From Polaromonas sp. (GTDB taxonomy: Bacteria > Pseudomonadota > Gammaproteobacteria > Burkholderiales > Burkholderiaceae), in the NCBI GenBank assembly GCA_013823505.1, contig PNMH01000008.1:1-64000 (forward strand): 64,000 nucleotides of DNA, read 5' to 3'. The number at the start of each line of letters is the position of its first letter. Positions within the stretch are counted from its first letter, which is position 1. The notes under the pieces were generated by a model, which saw only the letters and a program-made list of their open reading frames with translations, searched no databases and was not told where the DNA came from. Below are positions 41,933 to 50,535 of this stretch, piece after piece. The translations under genes and the position numbers were made by a program.

Positions 41933-44900
41933 TTACTGCAGTGTGCCGGCGGGGGTGCGGGGTGGCGGGGTGGGTGGTGTGCGATCGACCTTGACCACCT
42001 GCGGATCGGCCCAGCTGCCACTGACGCGGAACTCCTGCGTGCCAGCGCTTTGCAACGGTTGGCGCAACAGGAACTGCGCGAGGAAACTGCCCAGGCCGAT
42101 GGCCGGGTTGATGGCGGTGGCGATCAACGAGGCGGTGCCGGCGTTGATCTCGGGCACCACCACCACCTTGAGGTCCTGCTGTTCGCGCGCGAGGTCGGCT
42201 GTGCCCTCCATCAGCACGGCGGCGTTCACGCCTTTCATCTGCAGGTTGTTGGTGAACAGCACCCCTTGTTCGATGCGCGCATCGCCGCGCACGAAGTCGA
42301 ACGCAAAGCCGTCGGAGAACACGTCGCGGAAATCCAGCACCAGGCGCCGGGGCAAGGCCTGCAGGCTGAGCACGCCCAGCAGGCGACCGGCACCGGGCTC
42401 GACCTTGAGGAACTGACCGCGTTCAAAGTCGGCCTGCAGCTGCCCCGAGAGCGAGGGGTAGTCGGGCGCCAGCGGCGAGCCGATCCAGCCCACGCTGCCT
42501 TCGATGCGCCCCTTGCCGCCGCGCACCAGGCCCGGGCGGCTAAAGCGAGCAAGCAAGGCGCCAGAGTCGTCCACGTCGAGGCGAAAACTCAGCGCGGTGC
42601 GGCGCTGCTCGCCCGGCTGCGCACCGGTGGCGCCCGAGAGCGGCGCCCAGTTGCCGGTGGCGCTCAGCCGCGCTTCGGGCACGGAGAGCCGGAACTTGGT
42701 CAGCCGCCATTCGCCCGCCCGGGTGGGACCGCCGCGGTTGACCGCCTCCACCTCCACACGGCCCAGGCGCCGCCCCGCGACCTCAAGGTCTTCGACCGCG
42801 ATGTCGAGCGCAGGCACGCTGGTGGGCTGGCTCAGGAGCTGCTCCACCTCGGTGGCCACAGTGGGCTCCAGCTTCAATCGGGCCAGCCGGGCGAACACGC
42901 TGCCCGCGGTGTTCGGGCCGGCCTGGCGCACCTCCACATACCCGTTGAGCTCGTCGGCGGTCACGTTGGCGCGCCACTGTGTGCCTTCACGTGATCCGCC
43001 CACCACCACCCGGTTGAAGCGTCGGCCTTCCAGCGTCAGGCGGTTGGTGCGCAGGGCCAGCGTGGTTGGCAGGTAGGCGAGTTCGGCGTCCTGATCGACC
43101 GCGCTCAGCGTGGCCGCCGTGGGCACGCGCACACCCGATCGGCTGGCCAGTTGCGACCAGGCATCGAGGTCCAGCTGATCAAAGCGCAGGTTACCCACAA
43201 CACCGGTGGCCGGCAACGGGGCTGCATCACCGTCCTCCAGGCCCACCGCCACGCTGCCGCGCAACACACGCGGCACGGCGCCGGTGATGTCGCGCTCGTA
43301 CTGCAGCGACACCAGCGGTGCCAGCGCAGACCCCACCTCCAGCGCCACGCGGTCGATGGTGGCCACGTCACCGTTGACAGCGAGCACCGCCTTGTCCACG
43401 CGCACGGGCAGGCTGGCCTCGGCCGCCTTGCCCAGCGGGGCGGGCAGGTTGAGCGCCATGCCTTGCAGCTGGCTCACCACCTGCAGCTCGGGCACACCAC
43501 CCCGAAAGCCGAGCTGTGCGGTGTAGGGCGCCGACCCGGACGCGTTCTGGAACAGGCGCGACGCGTCACCCAGATCACCGTCGCGCAAGCCCTCGGCGCT
43601 GGCCACGCCCTGACCGCGGAACTGCAAGCGCGCCACGCCTTGCGGGTTGGGTCGCAGGCCTCCTTCGAACTTCAGATCGCCGCCAAACACCCGCGTGTTG
43701 CCACCGAGCACCACGAAGCCTTGTTCGGTGAACGCCAGCGTGCCGCGCGTGCGCGCCAGCAGCGGCGCGGCGGGGTGGAGTTTCAGGTCGTTGCCTTCGA
43801 ATTTCACCGTGCCCGCCACCGTGAACGCGTCCAGGTCGAACAGCGGCAACTTGAGCGTCACGCCCACGTCGGCATCGCCCCCCACCGTGGTCTGCGACAG
43901 CGCTGTGCCCGTCAAGGTCTTGAGCGGTGAGCCCTGCACAAAGCCCAGCATGCCGCTGGCCGAGCCCTTGGCCCGGGTCTTGACCGTGAGGGTGGTCCTG
44001 CCAGCGAGGTCGTCGAGTTCCACCGCGCCTTCGCTCAGGCGCACGCCGGCGGCACCCGCCACGCCCGATGTGCCGGTGGCGACGCTCAGCTTCATGTGGT
44101 CCAGCACCAACTGCCCCGAGAAGCCCCGCAGACCCGGCCAGGGCGCCGAGTCGGCCGGCTGGAAACTGCCCGGTAGATAGTCGAAGTCGACCCCGCTGAG
44201 CTGGGCCGAGATGCGGAAGACGCTCGGTGCGGCAGCGGTCTTGAAGGGCAGGCTGTCCATGTCGCCCTGGATGCGGAAATCCACCGGCCCTGCGCTGCCA
44301 GCGAGCACGGCTTCGCGCACATAGCGCCGCGCTTCGGTGTCGATGGTGAGCGGCAGGTAGCGGTGCACGCGGGTGCCCTCGGCGCGCGTGAGTTGCGCGG
44401 TGAGGTCGATCACGCCGGGAAAGCGCGACTTCGACGGGCTGTTGGTCGGATCGCTGGTGTGCCACTTGACCTGGGCCGTGCCCTCGGCGTCCGCGTTGGC
44501 CATGGTCAGGTTGTCCAGCTGGGCTTCGATGCGCTCGCCCTGCAGGCGCCAGGTGGCGTCGGTCGCCAGCCGCTGCAGCGGAATGCGCGCCTCTTCGAAG
44601 ATGTCGGGCAACTCGATCGAGCCGTCGGCCACCTCGACGCGGGCCCGCCCGCCACTCTGGTCCAGATCGAAGTTGACCGTGGCCCCGGTGATGCCGGGCC
44701 GACCGGGCAGGGGAAAGCGACCACTCAAGGACATTTTTCCGCTGGGTTCACCCGCCAGCGCGAGGTCTTGCACGCGGCCGCGCGCCTGGTAGCTGCCTTG
44801 CGTCCAGTCGATGGCGTCGTCCACCGCATCACCCGACACGGCCGCGGGGCCTTGCCAGCGGGCCGTGAAGCCGTCCATGCGGCCGGCGGGTTGCAGCCGC

Positions 44901-46141
44901 TGCAGCCAGGTGCGCACGGCATCGGGCAGCGGCACGCGCTCGGCGATGGCCGCCAGCGCCGCCAGATCGAGTTGCTCGGCGCTCAGCGCCACGGTGGGTG
45001 CCTGGTTGGCGCTGCGGGCCACGTGCTGAAGTTGCAGCCGCCCACCGGGCCAGGTCTCGCCCTCCCGCGTGCGAAACCGCAGGTCCTCGGTGGTCACGCC
45101 GAAGCCCTCGGCATTCCATTGCACGGCGAGCCGGCCCTGCACGTTCTCCAGCGCCAGGGCAGCCAGTTGCTTGCCGAGCTGTGCCTCCACGTTCTGAAGC
45201 GCGAGGTCGGCCGTGACGCCCGCCACCTGACCGCGCTCCACCTGCGCCCAGGCGCGCAGCGCGCCCTCACCGGTGCGCACCTCCACACCCCGATCGGACA
45301 GGTCGACATAGGCACGCAAGCGGGTCACGTCGACCCGCGTGAAATCGGCAAAGACCTCGCCGCTCCAGTCGTGCCAGACCGGCTGCCCGGGCGCGCGCTG
45401 GGTCAGCGAAATCAGCGGCTCGCGCAACTGGCCGCGCAGGCTCATGCGCTCACCCCACTCGGGCGGGGGTGTCGCGTCAACGCGCCAGTGGTGCGTGCGT
45501 GCGGTGTTGCGGCTCACGAAGTCGAGGTCGCCCAGGGCCAGCGTGGGCTGTCGGCGCTGGTCGTCGGTCCAGCGCACGGTACCGCGCCGGATCACGAACT
45601 CGCGCTGGGCAAAAAACCAGTCGGCCGCGGCGCTGTCCTGGCTGGGCCCGGACATGTCGAGACCGGCGACCTCGATGCGGCCCTGCGCGGTGCGGCGCAC
45701 GTCGAGCACCGGCGCCTCGATCACCACCTGCTCGAAGCCGCCACGCCAGAGCGAGCGCACCGAGACCGCCGTGCGCACCATCGGCAGCTGCAGCGCCACG
45801 CGGCCTTGCGCGTCGATCAGCTGCACGTCGCGCAGCTCGAACGAAGGCATCAGCGCCGGCAGAAAACCAGCACCGCTGGCCCCCGATTCGGCGCGGATGT
45901 CACCGATGCGCACCGGTACCCCGACCGCCTTGGTGGCCCACCTTTCCAGCTCAGGACGCCATTCGCCGATTCGGGGCACAATCGCGCCATTCAAGCCGGC
46001 CCAGGTCAGTGCAAAGAGCCCCCAGACCGCCAGCAACAGCCACAACAACAGGCGACTGGCCACGGCAAATGTCTTGAGGGATCTCGAGGCGGTTGCATGT
46101 GGTGCAGAGGGGGCCGCAGAGGCGGGTTGTTGATGGTTCAT
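41933..46141 (-). CDS. yhdP: YhdP-family AsmA-like inner-membrane protein
   Basis: A 1402-aa protein of the AsmA-like group, thought to bridge the envelope and carry phospholipids towards the outer membrane. An N-terminal helix (LLLWLLLAVWGLFALTWAG, near residues 33-52) anchors a very long periplasmic beta-rich region. The C-terminal AsmA-like part contains ILSLQALPRRLVLDFRDVF-type sequence (as SLQALPRRLVLDFRDVFSDG) and NPAIGLGSFLAQFLLR. The ATG at 46141 is taken rather than a TTG two codons upstream. It is divergent from glnE with only 14 bp between start codons. Confidence 0.9.
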   Translation of the reverse strand: MNHQQPASAAPSAPHATASRSLKTFAVASRLLLWLLLAVWGLFALTWAGLNGAIVPRIGEWRPELERWATKAVGVPVRIGDIRAESGASGAGFLPALMPSFELRDVQLIDAQGRVALQLPMVRTAVSVRSLWRGGFEQVVIEAPVLDVRRTAQGRIEVAGLDMSGPSQDSAAADWFFAQREFVIRRGTVRWTDDQRRQPTLALGDLDFVSRNTARTHHWRVDATPPPEWGERMSLRGQLREPLISLTQRAPGQPVWHDWSGEVFADFTRVDVTRLRAYVDLSDRGVEVRTGEGALRAWAQVERGQVAGVTADLALQNVEAQLGKQLAALALENVQGRLAVQWNAEGFGVTTEDLRFRTREGETWPGGRLQLQHVARSANQAPTVALSAEQLDLAALAAIAERVPLPDAVRTWLQRLQPAGRMDGFTARWQGPAAVSGDAVDDAIDWTQGSYQARGRVQDLALAGEPSGKMSLSGRFPLPGRPGITGATVNFDLDQSGGRARVEVADGSIELPDIFEEARIPLQRLATDATWRLQGERIEAQLDNLTMANADAEGTAQVKWHTSDPTNSPSKSRFPGVIDLTAQLTRAEGTRVHRYLPLTIDTEARRYVREAVLAGSAGPVDFRIQGDMDSLPFKTAAAPSVFRISAQLSGVDFDYLPGSFQPADSAPWPGLRGFSGQLVLDHMKLSVATGTSGVAGAAGVRLSEGAVELDDLAGRTTLTVKTRAKGSASGMLGFVQGSPLKTLTGTALSQTTVGGDADVGVTLKLPLFDLDAFTVAGTVKFEGNDLKLHPAAPLLARTRGTLAFTEQGFVVLGGNTRVFGGDLKFEGGLRPNPQGVARLQFRGQGVASAEGLRDGDLGDASRLFQNASGSAPYTAQLGFRGGVPELQVVSQLQGMALNLPAPLGKAAEASLPVRVDKAVLAVNGDVATIDRVALEVGSALAPLVSLQYERDITGAVPRVLRGSVAVGLEDGDAAPLPATGVVGNLRFDQLDLDAWSQLASRSGVRVPTAATLSAVDQDAELAYLPTTLALRTNRLTLEGRRFNRVVVGGSREGTQWRANVTADELNGYVEVRQAGPNTAGSVFARLARLKLEPTVATEVEQLLSQPTSVPALDIAVEDLEVAGRRLGRVEVEAVNRGGPTRAGEWRLTKFRLSVPEARLSATGNWAPLSGATGAQPGEQRRTALSFRLDVDDSGALLARFSRPGLVRGGKGRIEGSVGWIGSPLAPDYPSLSGQLQADFERGQFLKVEPGAGRLLGVLSLQALPRRLVLDFRDVFSDGFAFDFVRGDARIEQGVLFTNNLQMKGVNAAVLMEGTADLAREQQDLKVVVVPEINAGTASLIATAINPAIGLGSFLAQFLLRQPLQSAGTQEFRVSGSWADPQVVKVDRTPPTPPPRTPAGTLQ

Positions 46142-46155
46142 GTCCAACGCAAATT

Positions 46156-48987
46156 ATGCCGGCCAGTCATCTCACGGTTTCCACCACGGACCTTGCCCCT
46201 TTGTCATCAAATGTGAACGCACTGCCCGAGCTGACGCTGGCCGATCGCCGCGCTGATCATTCCCGTTTTGTGCAGCGCGTGCGCCGGCGCTACCCCGCCG
46301 AACTGGCCTGCCTGCCCGAGGGCGCCCCGGTGCGCGAGACCATGCTGGCCGGTCTGGCCACGCTGGTGCAACGCGGCCTGCCCAGGCCTGCGGCGCTGCG
46401 CGTCTTGCGCCAGCTGGTGCTGGAGCGACTGGTGGTGCTGGACTGCGAACAGGGCGCACCGCTGCAGGCGGTCACACGGGCCGTGACCGAGCTGGCCGAG
46501 ATCGCGCTCGATGTGGCCTGCGAGCTGGCCTTTGCCGAACTCGACGATCTCTTCGGCGCACCCCAGCACACCGACGCCCAGGGCGAGCCCGTGCGCGCGC
46601 AGTTGTGGGTGGTGGGCATGGGCAAGCTGGGTGCGCGTGAGCTCAATGTGTCCAGCGACATCGACCTGATCTACGTGTACGACCACGACGGCGAGACCGC
46701 CGGCAACGCCCAAGGCCGCAACCGCATCAGCAACCACGAGTATTTCGGCAAGGCCGTCAAACACATCTACAACACGGTGGGCGAAACCACCGAACACGGC
46801 AACGTCTTCCGCGTGGACCTCGCGCTGCGGCCCAACGGCAACTCCGGCCCGAGCGCGGTTTCGCTCGGCGCGCTCGAAGAGTATTTCCTGGTGCAGGGCC
46901 GCGAGTGGGAGCGCTTCGCCTGGCTCAAGAGCCGTGTGATCGCACCCACCGCCTGCGTGGCCGCCGGTGGCGCCAACGCCTTGCGCGGTTCGGTGCTGCC
47001 GTTCGTGTTCCGCCGCTACCTGGACTACGGCGTGTTCGAGGCGCTGCGCACGCTGCACCGCCAGATCCGCGACCACGCGTCCAAGCGGGCGGCAGGCAAC
47101 CCCGGCCGAGCCAACGACGTGAAGCTCTCACGCGGCGGCATCCGAGAGGTGGAGTTCACCGTGCAGCTGCTCCAGGTGGTGCGCGGCGGGCAATTCCCCG
47201 AACTGCGCACCCGGCCCACGCTGGACGCCTTGCCGCGCCTGTGCCGCGCCGGCCTGATGCCACAAGCCTCGGCCGACGCGCTGGCCGAGGCCTATCGGTT
47301 TCTGCGCCGCGTCGAGCACCGCATCCAGTACCTGGACGACCAGCAAACGCATGTGATGCCCACGCGCGACGACGACCTCGCGTGGATGGCGGCCACCATG
47401 GGTTGCGCCAACGTCTGCGAGTTCCTGCACACGCTGGATGCGCACCGCGAGCTGGTGGCCCAGGAATTCGACACGTTGCTCGGCGGCCCCACCAACGGCG
47501 GCTGCAACGGCAAGGGATGCAACGGCAAGAACGGCAACGCGCCACGCAGCTCGGCCGATGATCTGCAGAGCGTGCTGGCCCAGCTGCCGGTGGCGTTTGC
47601 CGCCAAGGTCGCACAGTGGCGTGAGCACCCGCGTGTGCTCGCACTCAAGGAAGACAGCCGCCTGCGACTGGTGCGGCTGGTGCAGCGCACCGGCGCCTGG
47701 CTCGAAGAAGGCCGTGTGAGCGAAGAAGCCGCGCTGCGCATGGCCGACTGGATCGAACCGCTGCTGCGCCGCGACAGCTACCTGGCCCTGCTGCAGGAGC
47801 GGCCCTCGGTGCACGAGCGCCTGCTGCGCCTGCTGGGCGCGGCCAAGTGGCCCGCGCGCTACCTGCTGCAACACCCGGGTGTGATCGACGAGCTGGCCAG
47901 CCAGCAACTCCTGACCGACCGCTTCGATGCGGCCCAGTTCGAGGCCGAGCTCGAATCGCGCCGCGCTGCGTTGCACTCCACGGGTGAAGACGACGATGAA
48001 GCGCTGCTCAACCTGCTGCGCCGCGCCCACCACGCCGAGGTGTTCCGCACGCTGGCACGCGACCTGGAGAAGGTGCTCACGGTGGAGCAGGTGGCCGACG
48101 ACCTCTCGGCCTTGGCCGACTCGGTGCTGCGCCTGACCGCGCGCTGGTGCTGGGCGCGTTTGAAAAACCGCCACCGCGACGAGCCCGCGTTCGCCATCAT
48201 TGGTTACGGCAAGCTCGGCGGCAAGGAGCTGGGCTACGGCAGCGACCTGGACATCGTGTTTGTCTACGAAGACGAGCACGAGAACGCCGGCGAAATCTAC
48301 GCGGCGTTTGTGCGCAAGATGATCAACTGGTTGACCGTCAAAACCGGCGAGGGTGACCTGTTCGAGATCGACACCGCGCTGCGGCCCAACGGCAACTCGG
48401 GCCTGCTCGTCACCAGCTTCCAGGCCTACACCAACTACCAGCAACAGCGCGGCAGCAACACCGCCTGGACCTGGGAACACCAGGCCATGACGCGTGCGCG
48501 CTTCGTGCTGGGTGGCATTGCGCTGGCCGGGCGTTTTGATGCGGTGCGGGAAGACGTGATCACCGCGCTGCGCGACGGCGATTCGCTGGCGCGCGAGATC
48601 GTGGCCATGCGCGAGAAGGTGCGCCAGGCGCACCCGGTGCGCGGCACCATGTTCGATGTGAAGCACAGCCCGGGCGGCATGGTGGATGTGGAGTTCGTCA
48701 TGCAGTACCTGGTGCTGCTGCATTCGCGCACCCACCCCGAATTGCGCGCCAACACCGGCAACATCAACCTGCTGCGCCGCGCTGAAGCGGCCGGCCTGCT
48801 CGCGCCAGGCATGGGTGAGGCGGCTGCGCAGGCGTACCGCGAGCTGCGCCAGATCCAGCACCGCGCGCGTCTGGACGAAGCCCCCACCCAGGTGGACGCC
48901 GCGGCGGTGCAGACCTCGGCAGACGCCGTGCGTGCCCTGTGGCAGCACGTGCTGGGCCCTCACACCGGCGCATCGCGGCCTGCATGA
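46156..48987 (+). CDS. glnE: Bifunctional glutamine synthetase adenylyltransferase/adenylyl-removing enzyme
   Basis: A 943-aa enzyme that adds AMP to, and removes it from, glutamine synthetase in response to PII and glutamine. Both nucleotidyltransferase domains are present: GMGKLGARELNVSSDIDLIY in the N-terminal (deadenylylase) half and GYGKLGGKELGYGSDLDIVF in the C-terminal half. Each is followed by an ALRPNGNSG block and an SPGGM/SRGGIREVEF-type motif. A short glycine/asparagine/cysteine-rich insertion (GCNGKGCNGKNGN, near residue 450) lies in the linker. The ATG at 46156 is close to the divergent yhdP start. Confidence 0.95.
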   Translation: MPASHLTVSTTDLAPLSSNVNALPELTLADRRADHSRFVQRVRRRYPAELACLPEGAPVRETMLAGLATLVQRGLPRPAALRVLRQLVLERLVVLDCEQGAPLQAVTRAVTELAEIALDVACELAFAELDDLFGAPQHTDAQGEPVRAQLWVVGMGKLGARELNVSSDIDLIYVYDHDGETAGNAQGRNRISNHEYFGKAVKHIYNTVGETTEHGNVFRVDLALRPNGNSGPSAVSLGALEEYFLVQGREWERFAWLKSRVIAPTACVAAGGANALRGSVLPFVFRRYLDYGVFEALRTLHRQIRDHASKRAAGNPGRANDVKLSRGGIREVEFTVQLLQVVRGGQFPELRTRPTLDALPRLCRAGLMPQASADALAEAYRFLRRVEHRIQYLDDQQTHVMPTRDDDLAWMAATMGCANVCEFLHTLDAHRELVAQEFDTLLGGPTNGGCNGKGCNGKNGNAPRSSADDLQSVLAQLPVAFAAKVAQWREHPRVLALKEDSRLRLVRLVQRTGAWLEEGRVSEEAALRMADWIEPLLRRDSYLALLQERPSVHERLLRLLGAAKWPARYLLQHPGVIDELASQQLLTDRFDAAQFEAELESRRAALHSTGEDDDEALLNLLRRAHHAEVFRTLARDLEKVLTVEQVADDLSALADSVLRLTARWCWARLKNRHRDEPAFAIIGYGKLGGKELGYGSDLDIVFVYEDEHENAGEIYAAFVRKMINWLTVKTGEGDLFEIDTALRPNGNSGLLVTSFQAYTNYQQQRGSNTAWTWEHQAMTRARFVLGGIALAGRFDAVREDVITALRDGDSLAREIVAMREKVRQAHPVRGTMFDVKHSPGGMVDVEFVMQYLVLLHSRTHPELRANTGNINLLRRAEAAGLLAPGMGEAAAQAYRELRQIQHRARLDEAPTQVDAAAVQTSADAVRALWQHVLGPHTGASRPA

Positions 48988-49586
48988 CACGCCCGCTGAG
49001 CTGGCTGGCGCTGTGCGGCGTGCATGGCGCGGTCAGCGTGGTGGTCTGGTGGTCAGGCGGCCCTTGGGTTGACGCGTTCATCTGGCGTGCCGACACCTGG
49101 GCCCAGCACCCCTGGACCTTGTGGACCAGCGCCTGGATTCACCTGAGCACACCCCACCTGATCGGCAACCTGCTGGTGCTGGGCGCTTACCTCACGATCG
49201 GGTGGGTCGTGCGGCCCGATGGGCGTTGCACGCTGGCGTGGCTGCTGGCCTGGCCGCTGGTGCAGCTGTCGTTGTTGCTGTGGCCCGATGTGCGTCAGGT
49301 GGTCGGCCTCTCGGGCCTGCTGCACGCCGGCGCGCTGGTGGTGGCGGTGCACCTGACGATGGCGCGGCTGCCGATCCGGCGCGCCCGCTTCTGGGGTGTG
49401 CTGCTCGCGGTGGCGGTGCTCTCCAAGGTGGCGCTGGAGCAGGCCTGGCAGCGCCCCGTGGTGTGGGACGACACGCACGAACTCTTTGTGGTGCAGGTCG
49501 CGCACCTGGCCGGCGTGACCTGGGGCATCGTGCTCGGCCTCTTGACCGCCTGGTGGCCCGCCAAGGTGAGCGCGGCCAGCGACTGA
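48984..49586 (+). CDS. Rhomboid-family membrane protease, rhombosortase-like
   Basis: A 200-aa polytopic protein with about six helices. The rhomboid features are visible: WIHLSTPHLIGNLLV (His-x4-His and Asn), GLSGLLHAG with catalytic Ser110, and QVAHLAGVTWG with catalytic His174. The GLSGLLHAG context resembles rhombosortases, which process proteins with GlyGly-CTERM tails. I saw no such tail in the window. It overlaps glnE by 4 nt, so it may be co-translated with it. The rhombosortase subfamily call is tentative. Confidence 0.8.
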   Translation: MTRPLSWLALCGVHGAVSVVVWWSGGPWVDAFIWRADTWAQHPWTLWTSAWIHLSTPHLIGNLLVLGAYLTIGWVVRPDGRCTLAWLLAWPLVQLSLLLWPDVRQVVGLSGLLHAGALVVAVHLTMARLPIRRARFWGVLLAVAVLSKVALEQAWQRPVVWDDTHELFVVQVAHLAGVTWGIVLGLLTAWWPAKVSAASD

Positions 49587-49599
49587 ACCGACCACAAAA

Positions 49600-49619
49600 A
49601 ACCCGCCGAGAGGCGGGTT
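49600..49619. terminator. Bidirectional rho-independent terminator
   Basis: AACCCGCC and GGCGGGTT form a perfect 8-bp stem around GAGA, with an A-run before it and T-rich sequence after it. It lies between two convergent genes and can act in both directions. Confidence 0.85.
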
Positions 49620-49638
49620 CTTCATTGGGGTTTGGACT

Positions 49639-50484
49639 TCAGGCCGGCGCCACGATCGCCGGTGGTGCCAGCGACTTGCGGAAGCGGTTGAGCTCCTGCA
49701 CGGTCTTGAAGCTCTGCTCCATGAGCAGGCTCATGTTGTGCAGGATGCGCTCGACCACGCGGTTCTCCCACACGGCGTCAAAGTCGATCTGCTTGTCCAG
49801 CCAGTGCTCCAGCCACTCGGGGTCGGGCAGGCGGCTCTGGATCGTGTCGTTGGGGAACAGGTCCTTGTTCACGTGCAGGTTGGTCGGGTGCAGGGCCTGC
49901 GCGGTGCGCCGCGCACTGGCCATGAGCACACCCACCTTGGCAAACGCCACGCGCGCGTCGTCGCCGAATTTGCCGATGGCGCGCTTCATGTAGCGCAAGT
50001 ACGCACCGCCGTGGCGAGCCTCGTCCTGGCTGAGCGTGGCGTAGATCTTCTTGATGACCGGCTCCGAGTGCCATTCGCTGGCGCGGCGGTACCAGTGGTT
50101 CAAGCGGATTTCGCCGCAGAAGTGCAGCATCAGCGTTTCCAGCGGCGGGGCCGGGTCGAACTCGAAACGGATGTCGTGCAGTTCCTTCTCGGTTGGCACG
50201 AGATCGGGGCGGAAGCGGCGCAGGTACTCCATGAGCACCAGCGAGTGCTTCTGTTCTTCAAAGAACCAGATCGACATGAAGGCCGAGAAGTCGGAGTCGT
50301 CGCGGTTGTCGCGCAGGAACATCTCGGTGGCCGGCAGCGCCGCCCATTCCGTGATCGCGTTCATCTTGATCGTTTGCGCCTGCTCGTCGGTCAGGGCGCT
50401 GGCGTCGAACTGGTCCCAAGGAATGTCCTTGTCCATGTCCCAGCGCACGGATTCGAGTTGTTTGAAGAGTTCGGGATAGAGCAT
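49639..50484 (-). CDS. Diiron ferritin-like/acyl-ACP-desaturase-like protein
   Basis: A 281-aa predicted four-helix-bundle protein. Two E-E-x-x-H-type motifs, FFEEQKH (Glu77, His80) and SQDEARH (Glu155, His158), plus ITEW near residue 46 and CGEIRLNHW near 125, give the ligand pattern of soluble diiron acyl-ACP desaturases and ferritin-like oxidases. The start MLYPELFKQLESV at 50484 is preceded by AAAGG. It lies 51 nt downstream of the photolyase gene on the same strand and could belong to the same light-controlled unit. Substrate is unknown; a fatty-acyl chain is plausible. Confidence 0.78.
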   Translation of the reverse strand: MLYPELFKQLESVRWDMDKDIPWDQFDASALTDEQAQTIKMNAITEWAALPATEMFLRDNRDDSDFSAFMSIWFFEEQKHSLVLMEYLRRFRPDLVPTEKELHDIRFEFDPAPPLETLMLHFCGEIRLNHWYRRASEWHSEPVIKKIYATLSQDEARHGGAYLRYMKRAIGKFGDDARVAFAKVGVLMASARRTAQALHPTNLHVNKDLFPNDTIQSRLPDPEWLEHWLDKQIDFDAVWENRVVERILHNMSLLMEQSFKTVQELNRFRKSLAPPAIVAPA

Positions 50485-50535
50485 GGAGGGCCTTTCGGTA
50501 CGGGCGCATTTTATGCGGGGGGAGCGCAAACGCGC

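Noticed and set aside
43151..46216. Several long plus-strand frames opposite yhdP
   Set aside because: yhdP is well supported on the minus strand and these frames show no family resemblance.
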